Shown one piece after another: positions 1-8,394 of a stretch of DNA of 64,000 nucleotides. The translations under genes were made by a program, and so were the position numbers. Position 1 is the stretch's first letter; every line of letters begins with the position of its first letter. Origin of the DNA: Rhizobium terrae (lineage in GTDB: Bacteria; Pseudomonadota; Alphaproteobacteria; Rhizobiales; Rhizobiaceae); assembly GCF_003425685.1 (NCBI RefSeq), contig NZ_QJKM01000004.1, forward strand, positions 248,001 to 312,000, given 5' to 3'. Under the pieces are notes generated by a model that worked only from the letters and a program-made list of their open reading frames with translations, ran no database searches and was not told the DNA's origin.

Positions 1-68
1 TTGTTGTTGATGCCGGCGCTCGCAGCCATCGACGTGACGTGGTGGAGGCCCTTGATCTGGTCGAGCAT
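1..68 (-). CDS. Ring-cleaving dioxygenase / glyoxalase (VOC) family protein, N-terminal fragment
   Basis: Only the first 22 codons lie in the window; the gene runs off the left edge. The start ATG is at 66-68 on the minus strand. The peptide begins MLDQIKGLHHVTSMAA, which resembles the N-terminus of rhizobial ring-cleaving dioxygenases of the vicinal oxygen chelate superfamily; the first HH pair is where that family normally supplies a metal-ligand histidine. These enzymes are related to LinE/PcpA-type dioxygenases and glyoxalases, and their substrates are usually unknown. The upstream DNA (69-197) would hold its promoter. The family call rests on a short peptide, so it is moderately secure at best. 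Confidence 0.6.
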   Translation of the reverse strand, partial: MLDQIKGLHHVTSMAASAGINN

Positions 69-197
69 TTAAATACCCCTTTCTGGAAACCGCCCTGGGC
101 GGCCCGTTGTTCTGGGGCAATATTTGGTCCATGGGCGGCCGAATGCATAGACGGTCGGGCCCGAACGGATTGTTCATCTTATGTTGACGAACTATGA

Positions 198-905
198 TTA
201 ATCGTTCACAGGATCAGCCTTAGGAGGCAGAGCCCAATCGATCGGCTCCCGGTCGTGCTGCATGAGGTAATCGTTCGCCTTCGAAAAATGCCGGCTGCCG
301 AAAAAGCCGTTATGGGCGGAGAGTGGCGAGGGATGCGGCGCCTTGAGCACCAGATGTTTCTTCGCATCGACGAAGGCCGCCTTCTTCTGGGCATAGGAAC
401 CCCACAGCATGAAGACGACGTTCTCGCATTCCTCGTTGACGGCACGGATGACCGCATCCGTAAAGCGCTCCCAGCCCTTGCCCTGATGGGCGGCCGCCCT
501 GCCCTCTTCCACCGTCAGCACGCTGTTCAGGAGCAGCACGCCCTGGCTCGCCCAATGTTCGAGAAAGCCGTGACGGGCGGGCTGAATACCTAGGTCGCTT
601 TCGAGCTCCTGGTAGATGTTGACGAGCGAAGGCGGGATGCGCACGCCGGGCTTCACCGAAAAGCAGAGCCCATGTGCCTGGCCGAAACCATGGTACGGAT
701 CCTGGCCGAGGATGACGACCTTCACCTCATCGAGCGGCGTCAGGTCGAGCGCCCGGAAATATTCCGAACCCTTCGGGAAAATGCGCTTGCCCGCCTCCTT
801 CTCGGCGACCAGGAAGCGACGCAACTCGCTCATATAGGGGTTCTGGAATTCCGGCCCCAGCACGTTCCTCCAGCTTTCCTCGAGCTTGATCTCGCCTTCC
901 GCCAT
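198..905 (-). CDS. ung: Uracil-DNA glycosylase (family 1)
   Basis: Cytoplasmic base-excision repair enzyme that removes uracil from DNA. At 235 residues it has the usual family-1 length. The water-activating motif GQDPYHG lies at residues 67-73 with the catalytic Asp at 69. The DNA-intercalation loop HPSPLSAH starts at His191, and LLLNSVLTV at about 124-132 is the conserved uracil-pocket strand. The gene sits just downstream of galE on the same strand with a 10-bp gap, so the two may be cotranscribed although their functions are unrelated. Nothing looks truncated. Confidence 0.97.
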   Translation of the reverse strand: MAEGEIKLEESWRNVLGPEFQNPYMSELRRFLVAEKEAGKRIFPKGSEYFRALDLTPLDEVKVVILGQDPYHGFGQAHGLCFSVKPGVRIPPSLVNIYQELESDLGIQPARHGFLEHWASQGVLLLNSVLTVEEGRAAAHQGKGWERFTDAVIRAVNEECENVVFMLWGSYAQKKAAFVDAKKHLVLKAPHPSPLSAHNGFFGSRHFSKANDYLMQHDREPIDWALPPKADPVND

Positions 906-915
906 CTCACTCTCC

Positions 916-1905
916 TCAAACGACGTGGTGGTTCGAGCGCGAATGCCAGTCCCAGGCGGAGCGGATGATATCGTTCAAGGTATATTTCGGCTCCCAGCCG
1001 AGCACCGTCCGCGCCTTGTCATTGTTGGCGACGAGCGAGGTGGAATCACCTTCGCGCCGGCCGACATATTCGACCGGAAACGGCTTTCCGGAAACCTCCG
1101 AAATCGCCGCCAACAGTTCCTTCACCGTCGTTCCGGTGCCGGTGCCGAGATTGAGCTCCACCGTCTCGCCGCCCGCCAGCAGATAATCGACGGCACGTAC
1201 ATGCGCATCCGCGAGATCGAGCACGTGGATATAATCGCGCACACAGGTACCGTCGCGCGTGTCATAGTCGTCGCCGAAGACCTTGAACCCCTGGCGTCGG
1301 CCGAGTGCCGCCTCGATGGCAAGCGGAATAGCATGCGTCTCGGGCGTATGCCATTCGCCGATCCGGCCCTCGAAATCGGCGCCGGCGGCGTTGAAGTAGC
1401 GCAGCATGACCGATTTCAGGTCCCTGTACTGGCCGTAATCCTTGAGCGCCTGCTCAATGATGAACTTGGTGCGGCCGTAGGGGTTGATCGGCGCCTGTTT
1501 GTGCGTCTCGTCCATCGGCACCCGGTCCGGCAGCCCATAGGTCGCGCAGGTCGAAGAGAACACGAAGGCCTTCACCCCGGCGTCGATCGCCGCCGACAGC
1601 AGCGTCAGAGCGCCGATGACATTGTTGTCGTAGAAGGCTACCGGATTCTTGACCGATTCACCCACCTCGATCAGCGCCGCGAAATGCAGTACCGCATCCG
1701 GCTTGTGTGCCGCAAAAACCTCATCGAGCCGGGCTCGGTCCCGGATATCGCCCCGTTCAAGCGCGCCCCAACGAATGAATTCCGCATGACCATTGGAGAG
1801 ATTGTCGAAAACCACCGGCTCATAACCCCGCTCGGCGAGCACCAGGCATGTATGGGAGCCGATATACCCAGCTCCCCCGACGACAAGCACTTTCTTCTTC
1901 GACAT
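916..1905 (-). CDS. galE: UDP-glucose 4-epimerase
   Basis: Interconverts UDP-glucose and UDP-galactose for exopolysaccharide and LPS precursors, using tightly bound NAD. The Rossmann motif GGAGYIG is at residues 10-16, the catalytic Tyr/Lys pair in NPYGRTK is Tyr143/Lys147, and the SST motif is at 117-119. Length is 329 residues, normal for GalE. An in-frame ATG lies 11 codons upstream, but the ATG at 1905 is preferred because GGAG sits 5 nt before it and the extension is not family-like. It precedes ung on the same strand. It is a cytoplasmic extended short-chain dehydrogenase. Confidence 0.95.
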   Translation of the reverse strand: MSKKKVLVVGGAGYIGSHTCLVLAERGYEPVVFDNLSNGHAEFIRWGALERGDIRDRARLDEVFAAHKPDAVLHFAALIEVGESVKNPVAFYDNNVIGALTLLSAAIDAGVKAFVFSSTCATYGLPDRVPMDETHKQAPINPYGRTKFIIEQALKDYGQYRDLKSVMLRYFNAAGADFEGRIGEWHTPETHAIPLAIEAALGRRQGFKVFGDDYDTRDGTCVRDYIHVLDLADAHVRAVDYLLAGGETVELNLGTGTGTTVKELLAAISEVSGKPFPVEYVGRREGDSTSLVANNDKARTVLGWEPKYTLNDIIRSAWDWHSRSNHHVV

Positions 1906-2061
1906 TATGTCTCCAATGGCTGTTGAAGTGGGCCGCACTATAGCGGGCGTCGGTCAAATGGGAAGTGCGGAGAGGGAGGCGCGACAGATCGACTTCGTCA
2001 TGACAGGAAGACAGGGACATCGAACTTGTCTATTCTAGTCATGATATTCAACAGGTCGTTC

Positions 2062-2418
2062 ATGCGTCTTCTCTTTCTCACCCTCGGCTGGCTGTTCGTG
2101 GCGCTCGGCGTCGTCGGCGCCTTCCTGCCCGTACTGCCGACCACGCCCTTCCTGCTGCTCGCGGTCGCCTGTTTTGCACGCTCCTCGCCGCGCCTTGAGG
2201 CCTGGCTGATGAACCACTCGAAATTCGGCCCGCCCTTGCAAAATTGGCGCGAAAGAGGCGCGATCTCGGCCAAGGCGAAGATAATGGCCGTATCGACGAT
2301 GGCGGCAAGCTATGCTATCTTCTGGTTCGGCACCTCGCCGCCCTTCTGGCGGGCGGCGCTGGTCGCTGCTTTGATGATCGGCCCGGCGATCTTCATGCTG
2401 ACGCGGCCGAACGCCTGA
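2062..2418 (+). CDS. DUF454 (YbaN-like) inner-membrane protein
   Basis: Small hydrophobic protein of 118 residues with the DUF454 pattern: an N-terminal helix with GWLFVALGVVGAFLP, then LPTTPFLLLA and the CFARSSPRL segment, and two further hydrophobic stretches near the C-terminus. Three or four membrane segments are likely. The reading frame stays open upstream to a TTG at 2026 and an ATG at 2041; the ATG at 2062 is chosen because the family starts at the MRLLFL block and an AGG lies 6 nt before it. The function of DUF454 is unknown. It is convergent with hmuV. Confidence 0.82.
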   Translation: MRLLFLTLGWLFVALGVVGAFLPVLPTTPFLLLAVACFARSSPRLEAWLMNHSKFGPPLQNWRERGAISAKAKIMAVSTMAASYAIFWFGTSPPFWRAALVAALMIGPAIFMLTRPNA

Positions 2419-2438
2419 CCCGTTTATCGCATCAAGGT

Positions 2439-3221
2439 TCAGCGGTGTCGCGACTGCGGCAGCACGTAGGGAATATGGGCGGCCGGCAGGCGGCCGACGG
2501 CGCCGGCAATGCCATAGACGCTGCTGATGATCTCGTCGTTGACGGTTTCGGCGCAGGCGCCTTCCGCCACCACCCGGCCATGGTTCAGCACCACGAGATG
2601 GTCGGCGAATTCCGCCGCCAGATTGAGATCGTGCAGGATCGCCAGCACCATGCCGCCGGCGGAAGCGAAATCGCGGGCGATTTCCAGCACCGAGATCTGG
2701 TGGCCGAGATCGAGGCTCGCCGTCGGTTCGTCGAGAAAGAGAGCCCGCGGCACGCCGTCCGCGACTGGCTGCGGCACTTGCGCCAGCACACGGGCGAACT
2801 GCACCCGCTGCTGCTCGCCGCCTGACAGAGACGGATAGGGCCGGCTTTCGAAGCCGCGCAAGCCCACGCGCGACAGCGCCTGACGGGCCTGCTCGGTCGG
2901 GTTCAGCGCACCTTGCGCCACCGCCCCCATGCGGGCGATCTCCAAGGCGGTGAACGGAAACGCAAGTTGTGTCGCCTGCGGCAGCACGGCCCGGCGCTTG
3001 GCCAGATCGACGGGCTGGCAGAGTTCGACATCCGTCCCGTAATACGTGACAAGGCCGCTGTCCGGCTTCATCTCGCCGGAAAGCACTTTCATCAGCGTCG
3101 ATTTACCGGCGCCGTTCGGCCCGATGACCACCGTGAATTTTCCGGCTTCGAGATCGATGCCGACATTGTCCAGCAGCTTGCGGCCGGAGCGCGTGACGGT
3201 GATGTGTTCGGCGGAGATCAT
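2439..3221 (-). CDS. hmuV: Heme ABC transporter ATP-binding protein HmuV
   Basis: ATPase subunit of the HmuTUV heme importer, at the cytoplasmic face of the inner membrane. It has 260 residues. Walker A GPNGAGKST is at 34-42, the signature LSGGEQQR at 132-139, and Walker B LFLDEPTASLD at 161-171. The frame continues far upstream through hmuU in another register, but the ATG at 3221 is the real start: it overlaps the hmuU stop by 4 nt (ATGA), as expected for translational coupling. It is the last gene of hmuT-hmuU-hmuV. FecE-type siderophore ATPases are close relatives, but the heme-degradation genes next door support heme as substrate. Confidence 0.93.
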   Translation of the reverse strand: MISAEHITVTRSGRKLLDNVGIDLEAGKFTVVIGPNGAGKSTLMKVLSGEMKPDSGLVTYYGTDVELCQPVDLAKRRAVLPQATQLAFPFTALEIARMGAVAQGALNPTEQARQALSRVGLRGFESRPYPSLSGGEQQRVQFARVLAQVPQPVADGVPRALFLDEPTASLDLGHQISVLEIARDFASAGGMVLAILHDLNLAAEFADHLVVLNHGRVVAEGACAETVNDEIISSVYGIAGAVGRLPAAHIPYVLPQSRHR

Positions 3222-4306
3222 GGCATGTCCCGCAGGCTGATGCCGTTCTTTCCCAGCAGCAGGAAGAGGAAGACCGGCGCACCGAACAACGCCGTAACCA
3301 CGCCGATCGGCAGCTCGGCCGGTGCCGCAACGGTGCGGGCGACACAATCGGCGATGAGCAGCAAGGCTCCCCCGCCGAGCGCCGAACCCGGCAGCAGGAA
3401 GCGGTGCGATGGCCCTATCGTCAGACGCAGGAGATGCGGCACGACGATGCCGACGAAGCCGATCGAACCGGCCACGGCAACTGTCGAGCCGCAGGCGGCC
3501 GCGACCGCCACGATGACGACCTTCTTCAGCCGCTGCACCGGGATACCCATGTGGAAGGCGGCCGCATCGCCGAGGATCAGCGCGTCGAGCCCGCGCGCCA
3601 CGAAGGGAATGATGGCGAGTACGATCGCAATGAACGGCAGGATCGACATGACGCGGCCGAAGGTGGCGCCGCCGAGCGAACCCAGGCTCCAGAAGGTGAT
3701 GTCCCGCAATTGCCGGTCGTCGGCCATGACGATCAGGAGGCCCATGAGCGCCGCCGCCAAAGCGCCGATCGCGATGCCGCAGAGGATGAGCGCCGTGGTG
3801 GAGGTTCGCCCGTCGCGGGTGGCGATGACATAGAGCATGCAGGTATTGAAAAGGCCGCCGAAGAACGCCATCAGCGGCAGGAACTGGTTGCCGAGCAGCA
3901 TGGCAACCGGCGCCAGAATGGAATTGCCGAGCACGATGGCCGCAACCGCGGCGAGGCCGGCGCCGGAGGTCACGCCGACAATGCCCGGATCGGCGAGCGG
4001 GTTGCGGAACAGGCCCTGCATCATCGCACCGGAAACCGCAAGGCCGGCGCCGACCAGCAGGCCGAGTGCCGTGCGCGGCAGGCGCACCGCTTCGAGGATG
4101 ACGCGTTCGCGGGTGGTAAGGCTGTCGCCATGGCCCGTGGCATAAGCCCAAAGGTCACGCAGGCCAACCCCCGTCGGCCCGATGCCCAGGGACAGGAGGC
4201 AGGCCGCGAGAAGCAGGACCGCCAGCAGGCCGAGCATGACCGCGCCCTGGCGCGTCCTGTCACCATCGGCTGCCGGTCGGAAGGGCATGGCGAGCGCCTT
4301 CATCAT
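3218..4306 (-). CDS. hmuU: Heme ABC transporter permease HmuU
   Basis: Inner-membrane permease of the FecCD family (362 residues, many hydrophobic helices), the channel subunit for heme import with HmuT and HmuV. Family features seen are the start of the conserved domain around RLPRTALGLLVGAGLAVSGA, GLFRNPLADPGIVG, and the C-terminal GIVVPHLLR segment followed by LPIGVVTALFGAPVFLFLL. Its start codon shares one nucleotide with the hmuT stop, and its stop overlaps the hmuV start. Several in-frame ATGs cluster at the N-terminus (4306, 4303, 4288); the overlap with hmuT favours the first two. Confidence 0.93.
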   Translation of the reverse strand: MMKALAMPFRPAADGDRTRQGAVMLGLLAVLLLAACLLSLGIGPTGVGLRDLWAYATGHGDSLTTRERVILEAVRLPRTALGLLVGAGLAVSGAMMQGLFRNPLADPGIVGVTSGAGLAAVAAIVLGNSILAPVAMLLGNQFLPLMAFFGGLFNTCMLYVIATRDGRTSTTALILCGIAIGALAAALMGLLIVMADDRQLRDITFWSLGSLGGATFGRVMSILPFIAIVLAIIPFVARGLDALILGDAAAFHMGIPVQRLKKVVIVAVAAACGSTVAVAGSIGFVGIVVPHLLRLTIGPSHRFLLPGSALGGGALLLIADCVARTVAAPAELPIGVVTALFGAPVFLFLLLGKNGISLRDMP

Positions 4307-5208
4307 CAGTTGATCGCTCCGGGATAGATCTGTGCCGCGAGCGCGCGGGCGGCATCCGGCGTGCGGGGACCGAAGCCGAGCAGCAGCAGGCCGTCCATGG
4401 AGACCAGCGCCTTGTTGGCGGCAGCTGGCGTCGTCTGCATCGACGGCATGGAGAATACCTTTTCAGGCGTAATCTCATGGCCGGGGCCGGAGATCATGGC
4501 CAGGATGACGTCCGGCTGTGCGGCGATCACCGCTTCGTCGGAAAGCGGTTTGTAGCCGTTGATCATCGGCGCCGCGTTGACGCCGCCGGCCATGGCAATC
4601 ACCGCACCGGCTTCCGTATCCGCACCGCCGGCCATGACGCGGTTGTTGGAAAGCGACAGGACGAACAGGACCTTCTTCTTCGGCCCTGGGATTTTGGCGA
4701 CATCCGCGGCGAGTTTCTTGATATCCGCCTCGGTCTTGGCAGCAAGCGCCTCCGCCTTGTCGGACAGGCCAACAGCGGCACCGACATCGCGGATCTTCTT
4801 GCCGATCTTGTCGGCTTCCGGCGGCGTCGGCACGACGACCATCGGCACTTCGCTGGCCTTCAGGATTTCGAGCACCGGCGGCGGGCCGGAACCCTCTTCC
4901 ATCAGGATGAGATCGGGTTTCTGACCAAGGATGCCTTCCGCCGAAAGCGCCCGCATGTAACCGACATCCGGCTTGGTATTCGCCTCGGCCGGATAAAAGC
5001 TTGTGGAATCTCGCGCAACGATGCGGTCCTGTGCGCCGAGCGCATAGAGGATCTCCGTGACCGTGCCGCCGATGGAAACGATCCGCCTGGCTTCCGGGTT
5101 ACCCTTGTCGGATGCCGCCGCCGCGCCGGCTGCCAGGCCGGCACCGAGCAGGGCGGTCGCGAAAAATCCCCGCCTCCAAAAACCGCTGAAGCTGAAGGAA
5201 GACCCCAT
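4306..5208 (-). CDS. hmuT: Heme-binding periplasmic protein HmuT
   Basis: Periplasmic substrate-binding protein delivering heme to HmuUV. It has 300 residues. Residues 1 to about 32 form a signal peptide with an RRGFF-type basic region and a hydrophobic core ending in AAAASDK. The mature protein has the class III binding-protein start RIVSIGGTVTEILYALG and ARDSTSFYP, where family members place the heme-coordinating Tyr. The frame extends upstream, but the ATG at 5208 has AGGAG 9 nt before it and gives a sensible signal peptide. It is first in hmuTUV and divergent from the heme oxygenase gene. A TonB-dependent heme receptor and hmuS are not in the window. Confidence 0.92.
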   Translation of the reverse strand: MGSSFSFSGFWRRGFFATALLGAGLAAGAAAASDKGNPEARRIVSIGGTVTEILYALGAQDRIVARDSTSFYPAEANTKPDVGYMRALSAEGILGQKPDLILMEEGSGPPPVLEILKASEVPMVVVPTPPEADKIGKKIRDVGAAVGLSDKAEALAAKTEADIKKLAADVAKIPGPKKKVLFVLSLSNNRVMAGGADTEAGAVIAMAGGVNAAPMINGYKPLSDEAVIAAQPDVILAMISGPGHEITPEKVFSMPSMQTTPAAANKALVSMDGLLLLGFGPRTPDAARALAAQIYPGAIN

Positions 5209-5277
5209 GATATTCTGCTCCTTGTCTGCCAAAGCCGGGACCAAAAACGCCCCGCATTCCGCCTTTCCGACGGCTAT

Positions 5278-5300
5278 AACTTGAGTTGACTACGCAAGTT
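5278..5300. promoter_or_regulatory. Inverted repeat in the heme divergon, candidate iron/heme operator
   Basis: AACTTG (5278-5283) and CAAGTT (5295-5300) form a perfect 6-bp inverted repeat with an 11-bp spacer, between the divergent hmuT and hmuQ genes. It lies 70 bp from hmuT and 74 bp from the hmuQ start, a reasonable place for an operator. No copy of the RirA-type TGA-N9-TCA box or of an Irr-type box was found in this interval, so the regulator is unknown. Confidence 0.35.
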
Positions 5301-5373
5301 TTTTGGGCTTTTCAAGGGGATCGGCCGCAGATATCTTGAGCCGAAAATGAAACTTAAAGTGAGGAACTGATCC

Positions 5374-5718
5374 ATGTACATCGCCATGAACCGATTCCGT
5401 GTGGTGCCGGGTTATGAAGAAGCGTTCGAAGCCATCTGGCGCAGCCGCCAGGGCCGCCTCGCGGAATTGCCCGGTTACATCGAATTTCACATGCTGAAGG
5501 GTCCGAAGGCGGAGGATCACACCCTCTACGCATCCCACACCGTCTGGGAGACGTTCGAACATTTCCAGGCCTGGACGAAGTCGGAACAGTTCCGCGCGGC
5601 CCACGCCAATGCCGGCAACAATCGCGGCAAGGTGGAATACCTCTCCGGCCCGCATTTCGAAGGTTTCGAGGTAATCATCCACGAAGACAAGAACGGCGTG
5701 CGCGCCGACGCCGCATGA
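5374..5718 (+). CDS. hmuQ: IsdG-type heme-degrading monooxygenase (HmuQ/HmuD-like)
   Basis: A 114-residue member of the antibiotic biosynthesis monooxygenase (ABM) fold family. The three residues essential in IsdG (Asn7, Trp67, His77) have counterparts at Asn6, Trp67 and His77 here, at almost identical spacing. Known members bind heme in the cytoplasm and cleave the ring, releasing iron; the rhizobial HmuQ/HmuD proteins are the nearest characterised examples. It is divergent from hmuTUV and overlaps the next gene, so import and degradation genes share one control region. The heme role is inferred from these residues and the neighbourhood; the symbol follows the Bradyrhizobium name. Confidence 0.85.
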   Translation: MYIAMNRFRVVPGYEEAFEAIWRSRQGRLAELPGYIEFHMLKGPKAEDHTLYASHTVWETFEHFQAWTKSEQFRAAHANAGNNRGKVEYLSGPHFEGFEVIIHEDKNGVRADAA

Positions 5719-5726
5719 GGCTCGTC

Positions 5727-6248
5727 ATGAACGCCGTTACCGATATCAAGCCGGACCGCCGCGAGCGGGCACTGGCGGCGCTGGCCGAAAAGCCGGACGG
5801 CGTCGTCGAGGCGATTGCCGGCAAGGCCGACGTTACGCCGGCCGAGATCCTCGAAATCCTTCCGAAGGGCGCCGCCGTCATTGCCGGCAAGGAACATTTC
5901 CTGGATATCTGGGCCGAGATGGCCAGCTGGGGCGAAGTGCTCTTCATCGTTCATACGGAAGACATCGTGCTGGAAGCCGAAGGCACCCTGCCGATGGGGT
6001 CGGAAGCCCATGGTTGGTTCAACATCCACGGCGACAGCCCGATCGGCGGTCATATCAAGAAGGACAACTGCGTCTCGGTGACCTTCGTCGACCGTGCCTT
6101 CCACGGCCGCCGCTCCTGTTCAGTCTGGTTCATGAATGAAAAAGGCTCAGCCATGTTCAAGGTGTTCGTCAAGCGGGACGAAAACCGTGAACTGATCGGC
6201 GAACAGCTGGCAAAATTCGAATCGCTGAAAAACCGGTATTCCATGTGA
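5727..6248 (+). CDS. hutX: HutX/HugX-like cytosolic heme utilisation protein
   Basis: Protein of 173 residues matching the HutX/HugX heme carrier family: an N-terminal helical part with VTPAEILEILP, then a beta-rich domain with WGEVLFIVHTEDIVLEAEG, GWFNIHG and GGHIKKDNC, ending in SAMFKVFVKRDENREL. Such proteins bind heme in the cytosol after import and pass it to degrading enzymes. The frame is open from an ATG at 5715, inside the hmuQ stop region, but the ATG at 5727 is preferred because GAGG lies 6 nt upstream, overlapping the hmuQ stop codon. The pair is therefore probably translationally coupled. A rho-independent terminator follows directly. Confidence 0.85.
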   Translation: MNAVTDIKPDRRERALAALAEKPDGVVEAIAGKADVTPAEILEILPKGAAVIAGKEHFLDIWAEMASWGEVLFIVHTEDIVLEAEGTLPMGSEAHGWFNIHGDSPIGGHIKKDNCVSVTFVDRAFHGRRSCSVWFMNEKGSAMFKVFVKRDENRELIGEQLAKFESLKNRYSM

Positions 6249-6256
6249 ATTTTGAT

Positions 6257-6293
6257 GATTCGGGCAAAAAAATAACGCCCGAATCGTTTTTTT
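6257..6293 (+). terminator. Rho-independent terminator of hmuQ-hutX
   Basis: Perfect 9-bp stem GATTCGGGC / GCCCGAATC with an A-rich 11-nt loop, followed by GTTTTTTT. It begins 8 nt after the hutX stop. This closes the heme degradation operon on the plus strand. Confidence 0.88.
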
Positions 6294-6518
6294 GGGAACC
6301 AATCCTTCCGGTCGATGTTTAAGATCTTATGGCGTGGAGTAAGCCGGGAAGAGCGCGGGAAAGCATTTGCTGCCGCGAACTGTCGAATGTCGCTCCGCTG
6401 TCATTATGGGTTGTGCCGCCGCGCCATTGGCGGACCGGTCGCGTCCTAATTCATCTGGAAGGAAACGATCTTGAGTGGCGCGGCGAGCCACCTGGTGCGT
6501 TTGGACATTCTGGTGAGG

Positions 6519-6749
6519 TCACATCGCCGGAACCCATTTCCAGAAGACGCCTTCCATCCGCTCCGGGTAATATTTGAACTCGCATTCGAAACGGCGTCCA
6601 TAGGCCTCGGCTGCCGCGAGGGCAGCGTCGCTGACCGGCTTCATCCCCGTGCCTGGGGCAAACCAATCCTCCATAAGGTCGTCGGGAATATAGACGCCGA
6701 TCCTGAGCGGCAGGGCAATGAGCGTCGCATCCAGTTCCTCCGGCGGCAT
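6519..6749 (-). CDS. Hypothetical protein, 76 residues
   Basis: Unrecognised small acidic soluble protein without signal peptide or membrane segment. The reading frame is credible because GGAGGAGGAAGCC precedes the ATG, a near-ideal ribosome-binding site, and the composition is protein-like (RIGVYIPDDLMEDWF, EAYGRRFECEFKYYPERM, ending in GVFWKWVPAM). It is transcribed away from the gene at 6834-7022, with an 84-bp gap, so the two may share a transcript. No function is proposed. Confidence 0.6.
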   Translation of the reverse strand: MPPEELDATLIALPLRIGVYIPDDLMEDWFAPGTGMKPVSDAALAAAEAYGRRFECEFKYYPERMEGVFWKWVPAM

Positions 6750-6833
6750 GGCTTCCTCCTCCGCGAAAAGACGTGCGTTTCGAAGAACGTCGATCTTTCC
6801 GCGAAGTTCCGGTCCGGATGCGACCTCCTTGGA

Positions 6834-7022
6834 TCAACGGTGAGCGGCGTGTTCCGGTTTGCCCTTGCGTTTTGTCGAAGCGAAATCCTCGAGTTGCTTC
6901 TCGCTCATGGATTTTTCCATGCCTTTCGAAGCGCCCTTCAGCTCGCTCTTCTTGATGTCACCGCGCTTGGCGGCAAGTGCCGCACCGGCTGCTTTCTGCT
7001 GTGCCTTGGATTTTGCGGGCAT
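6834..7022 (-). CDS. DUF3008 family small basic protein
   Basis: A 62-residue Lys/Ala-rich protein starting MPAKSKAQQKAAGAALAAKRG, with the later blocks LKGASKGMEKSMSEKQLEDFAST and KRKGKPEH. This is the pattern of DUF3008, widespread in Rhizobiaceae and other proteobacteria. It resembles stress-linked KGG-type small proteins in composition, but its role is not known. GGAG 6 nt before the ATG supports the start. No membrane segment is seen. Confidence 0.85.
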   Translation of the reverse strand: MPAKSKAQQKAAGAALAAKRGDIKKSELKGASKGMEKSMSEKQLEDFASTKRKGKPEHAAHR

Positions 7023-7198
7023 GTCTGTCTCCTCGTCTGGATTTTCAAACCCAACCGGACAATCGGGTTTTGGTTCCCCCTGCCTTCCCTCCCTATGCCT
7101 GCGGAACCTCTCGCCGGCCGATGTGTTCTGCTGAGAGGCTTATCGACATCGGCGTCCGATATCGGTGCGCGCCGGGATTTTAAGAAAGGGACCTGACG

Positions 7199-7414
7199 AT
7201 GAGCGCAACAGGCAAGAAGGCCGCGGATAACGGCATCACCGACGAACAGCTCGACACGACCAATCCGGAGGCGCTGAAGGAAGCGGCCCGCCTCGGCAAC
7301 AAGGATGGCTATCTTGTCGATGCCGACCTGCAGGAACGCGACCAGCGCGAGGCTGGCGACCAGCCGGACGGGCGCGCCAGCCCCATGGCGAATGCCGACA
7401 ATCCGGAGCGCTGA
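7199..7414 (+). CDS. Hypothetical protein, 71 residues
   Basis: Small, acidic, very hydrophilic protein (Asp, Glu, Asn and Gln rich) with no hydrophobic segment, probably disordered. AAAGGG lies 8 nt before the ATG. Phrases such as DEQLDTTNPEALKEAARLGNKDGYLVDADLQERDQREAGDQ look like real protein sequence. It is 92 bp upstream of the nucleotidyltransferase gene on the same strand and could be cotranscribed. I do not recognise a family. Confidence 0.6.
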   Translation: MSATGKKAADNGITDEQLDTTNPEALKEAARLGNKDGYLVDADLQERDQREAGDQPDGRASPMANADNPER

Positions 7415-7506
7415 GGATCGGCCCACGGTTCGGCAAAACGACCGGTCGCGGAACCACAGGACCATTCCAGGTGTTCCCCTGCGCAACCGACATTCGGAGA
7501 TTGCCG

Positions 7507-8394
7507 ATGAACGCCGACGTCAACACCGCGCAGAACCTCGTCGCCGGGCAGAAGCTGCCCCGCGACAAGGATGCTCACCCGGTCGATACCATGCCGGGCA
7601 TGGAAGTGAAGGCCGCTCCGACACTGGCCGACGCGGATGCCGAGGCTTTTGTCGCCGAAGCACTCGAGGATCTGGTCGATTGTCATATCCCCTTCCTGCT
7701 CGCTGGCACCTTCGCCATCAGCGCCTATACGGGTATTACCCGCCAGACGAAGGATCTGGACATCTTCTGCAAAGCTGGCGACTATGCCCGAATTCTCGCG
7801 CACTTCAAGGAAAAGGGCTATGAGATTGAGGTCGAGGACGACCGCTGGCTCGGCAAGGTAAAAAAGGGCCGGCATTTCTTCGACGTCATCTTTGCCGCCT
7901 CGAACGGCACCATGCCGATCAGCGACGCCTGGTTCGAAAACGCCCGCCAGATCGACATGAACGGCCACAAGGTGCGCATCATCGCGCCGACCGAACTCAT
8001 CTGGTCGAAATGCTTCGTGCAGCTCCGTCATCGCTATGACGGTGGCGACATCGTCCACATGATCCTGCGAGCCCATGCCGAGATCGACTGGGAACGGCTT
8101 CTGAACCACATGGAAGTGCATTGGGAAGTGCTGTTGATCCACCTCCTGAACTTCCGCTGGATCTATCCGACCGAGCGCGACAAGGTGCCGGACTGGCTGC
8201 TGGACGAGCTGCTCGATCGGCTGAAGGCACAGCGCGAGCTGCCGCTGCCGCAGATGAAGGTCTGCCGCGGCCGCATGTTCAGCCGCGTGGATTTCGAGAT
8301 CGACGTGAAGGAATGGGGCTTTGCCGATGTCGGCGGCGAAGGCGACCTGCGCGACGGCGTGCAAGAGGAAATTGCTGAAGGAGGTCCCGCGTGA
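7507..8394 (+). CDS. Nucleotidyltransferase-fold protein
   Basis: A 295-residue protein with a DNA polymerase beta-type nucleotidyltransferase core: PFLLAGTFAISAYTG (about 62-76) followed by KDLDIF, giving the metal-binding Asp83-x-Asp85, and a third acidic strand near HFFDVIFA. The C-terminal half is helical with several Trp. The first 40 residues look disordered. The frame opens at 7471, but the ATG at 7507 has GGAG upstream and is preferred. The stop overlaps the next gene by 4 nt (ATGA), so the two proteins are coupled. Substrate is unknown; MNT/AbiEii-type antitoxin and antibiotic adenylyltransferase families share this fold, and neither assignment can be made here. Confidence 0.75.
   Translation: MNADVNTAQNLVAGQKLPRDKDAHPVDTMPGMEVKAAPTLADADAEAFVAEALEDLVDCHIPFLLAGTFAISAYTGITRQTKDLDIFCKAGDYARILAHFKEKGYEIEVEDDRWLGKVKKGRHFFDVIFAASNGTMPISDAWFENARQIDMNGHKVRIIAPTELIWSKCFVQLRHRYDGGDIVHMILRAHAEIDWERLLNHMEVHWEVLLIHLLNFRWIYPTERDKVPDWLLDELLDRLKAQRELPLPQMKVCRGRMFSRVDFEIDVKEWGFADVGGEGDLRDGVQEEIAEGGPA

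Noticed and set aside
886..1926. A 346-codon plus-strand frame opposite galE
   Set aside because: Same reason: antisense frame of a GC-rich gene with Arg/His-rich composition; galE has full catalytic motifs.
2439..4151. A 570-codon frame that fuses hmuV to an upstream extension
   Set aside because: The extension is an out-of-register shadow of hmuU, Arg/His/Pro-rich and without a ribosome-binding site. hmuV starts at 3221 with the ATGA overlap.
5209..5373. RirA (TGA-N9-TCA) or Irr box in the heme control region
   Set aside because: Each TGA in the interval was checked; none has TCA at the correct spacing. Only TGA-N9-TGA at 5348-5362 comes near, which is not a palindrome.
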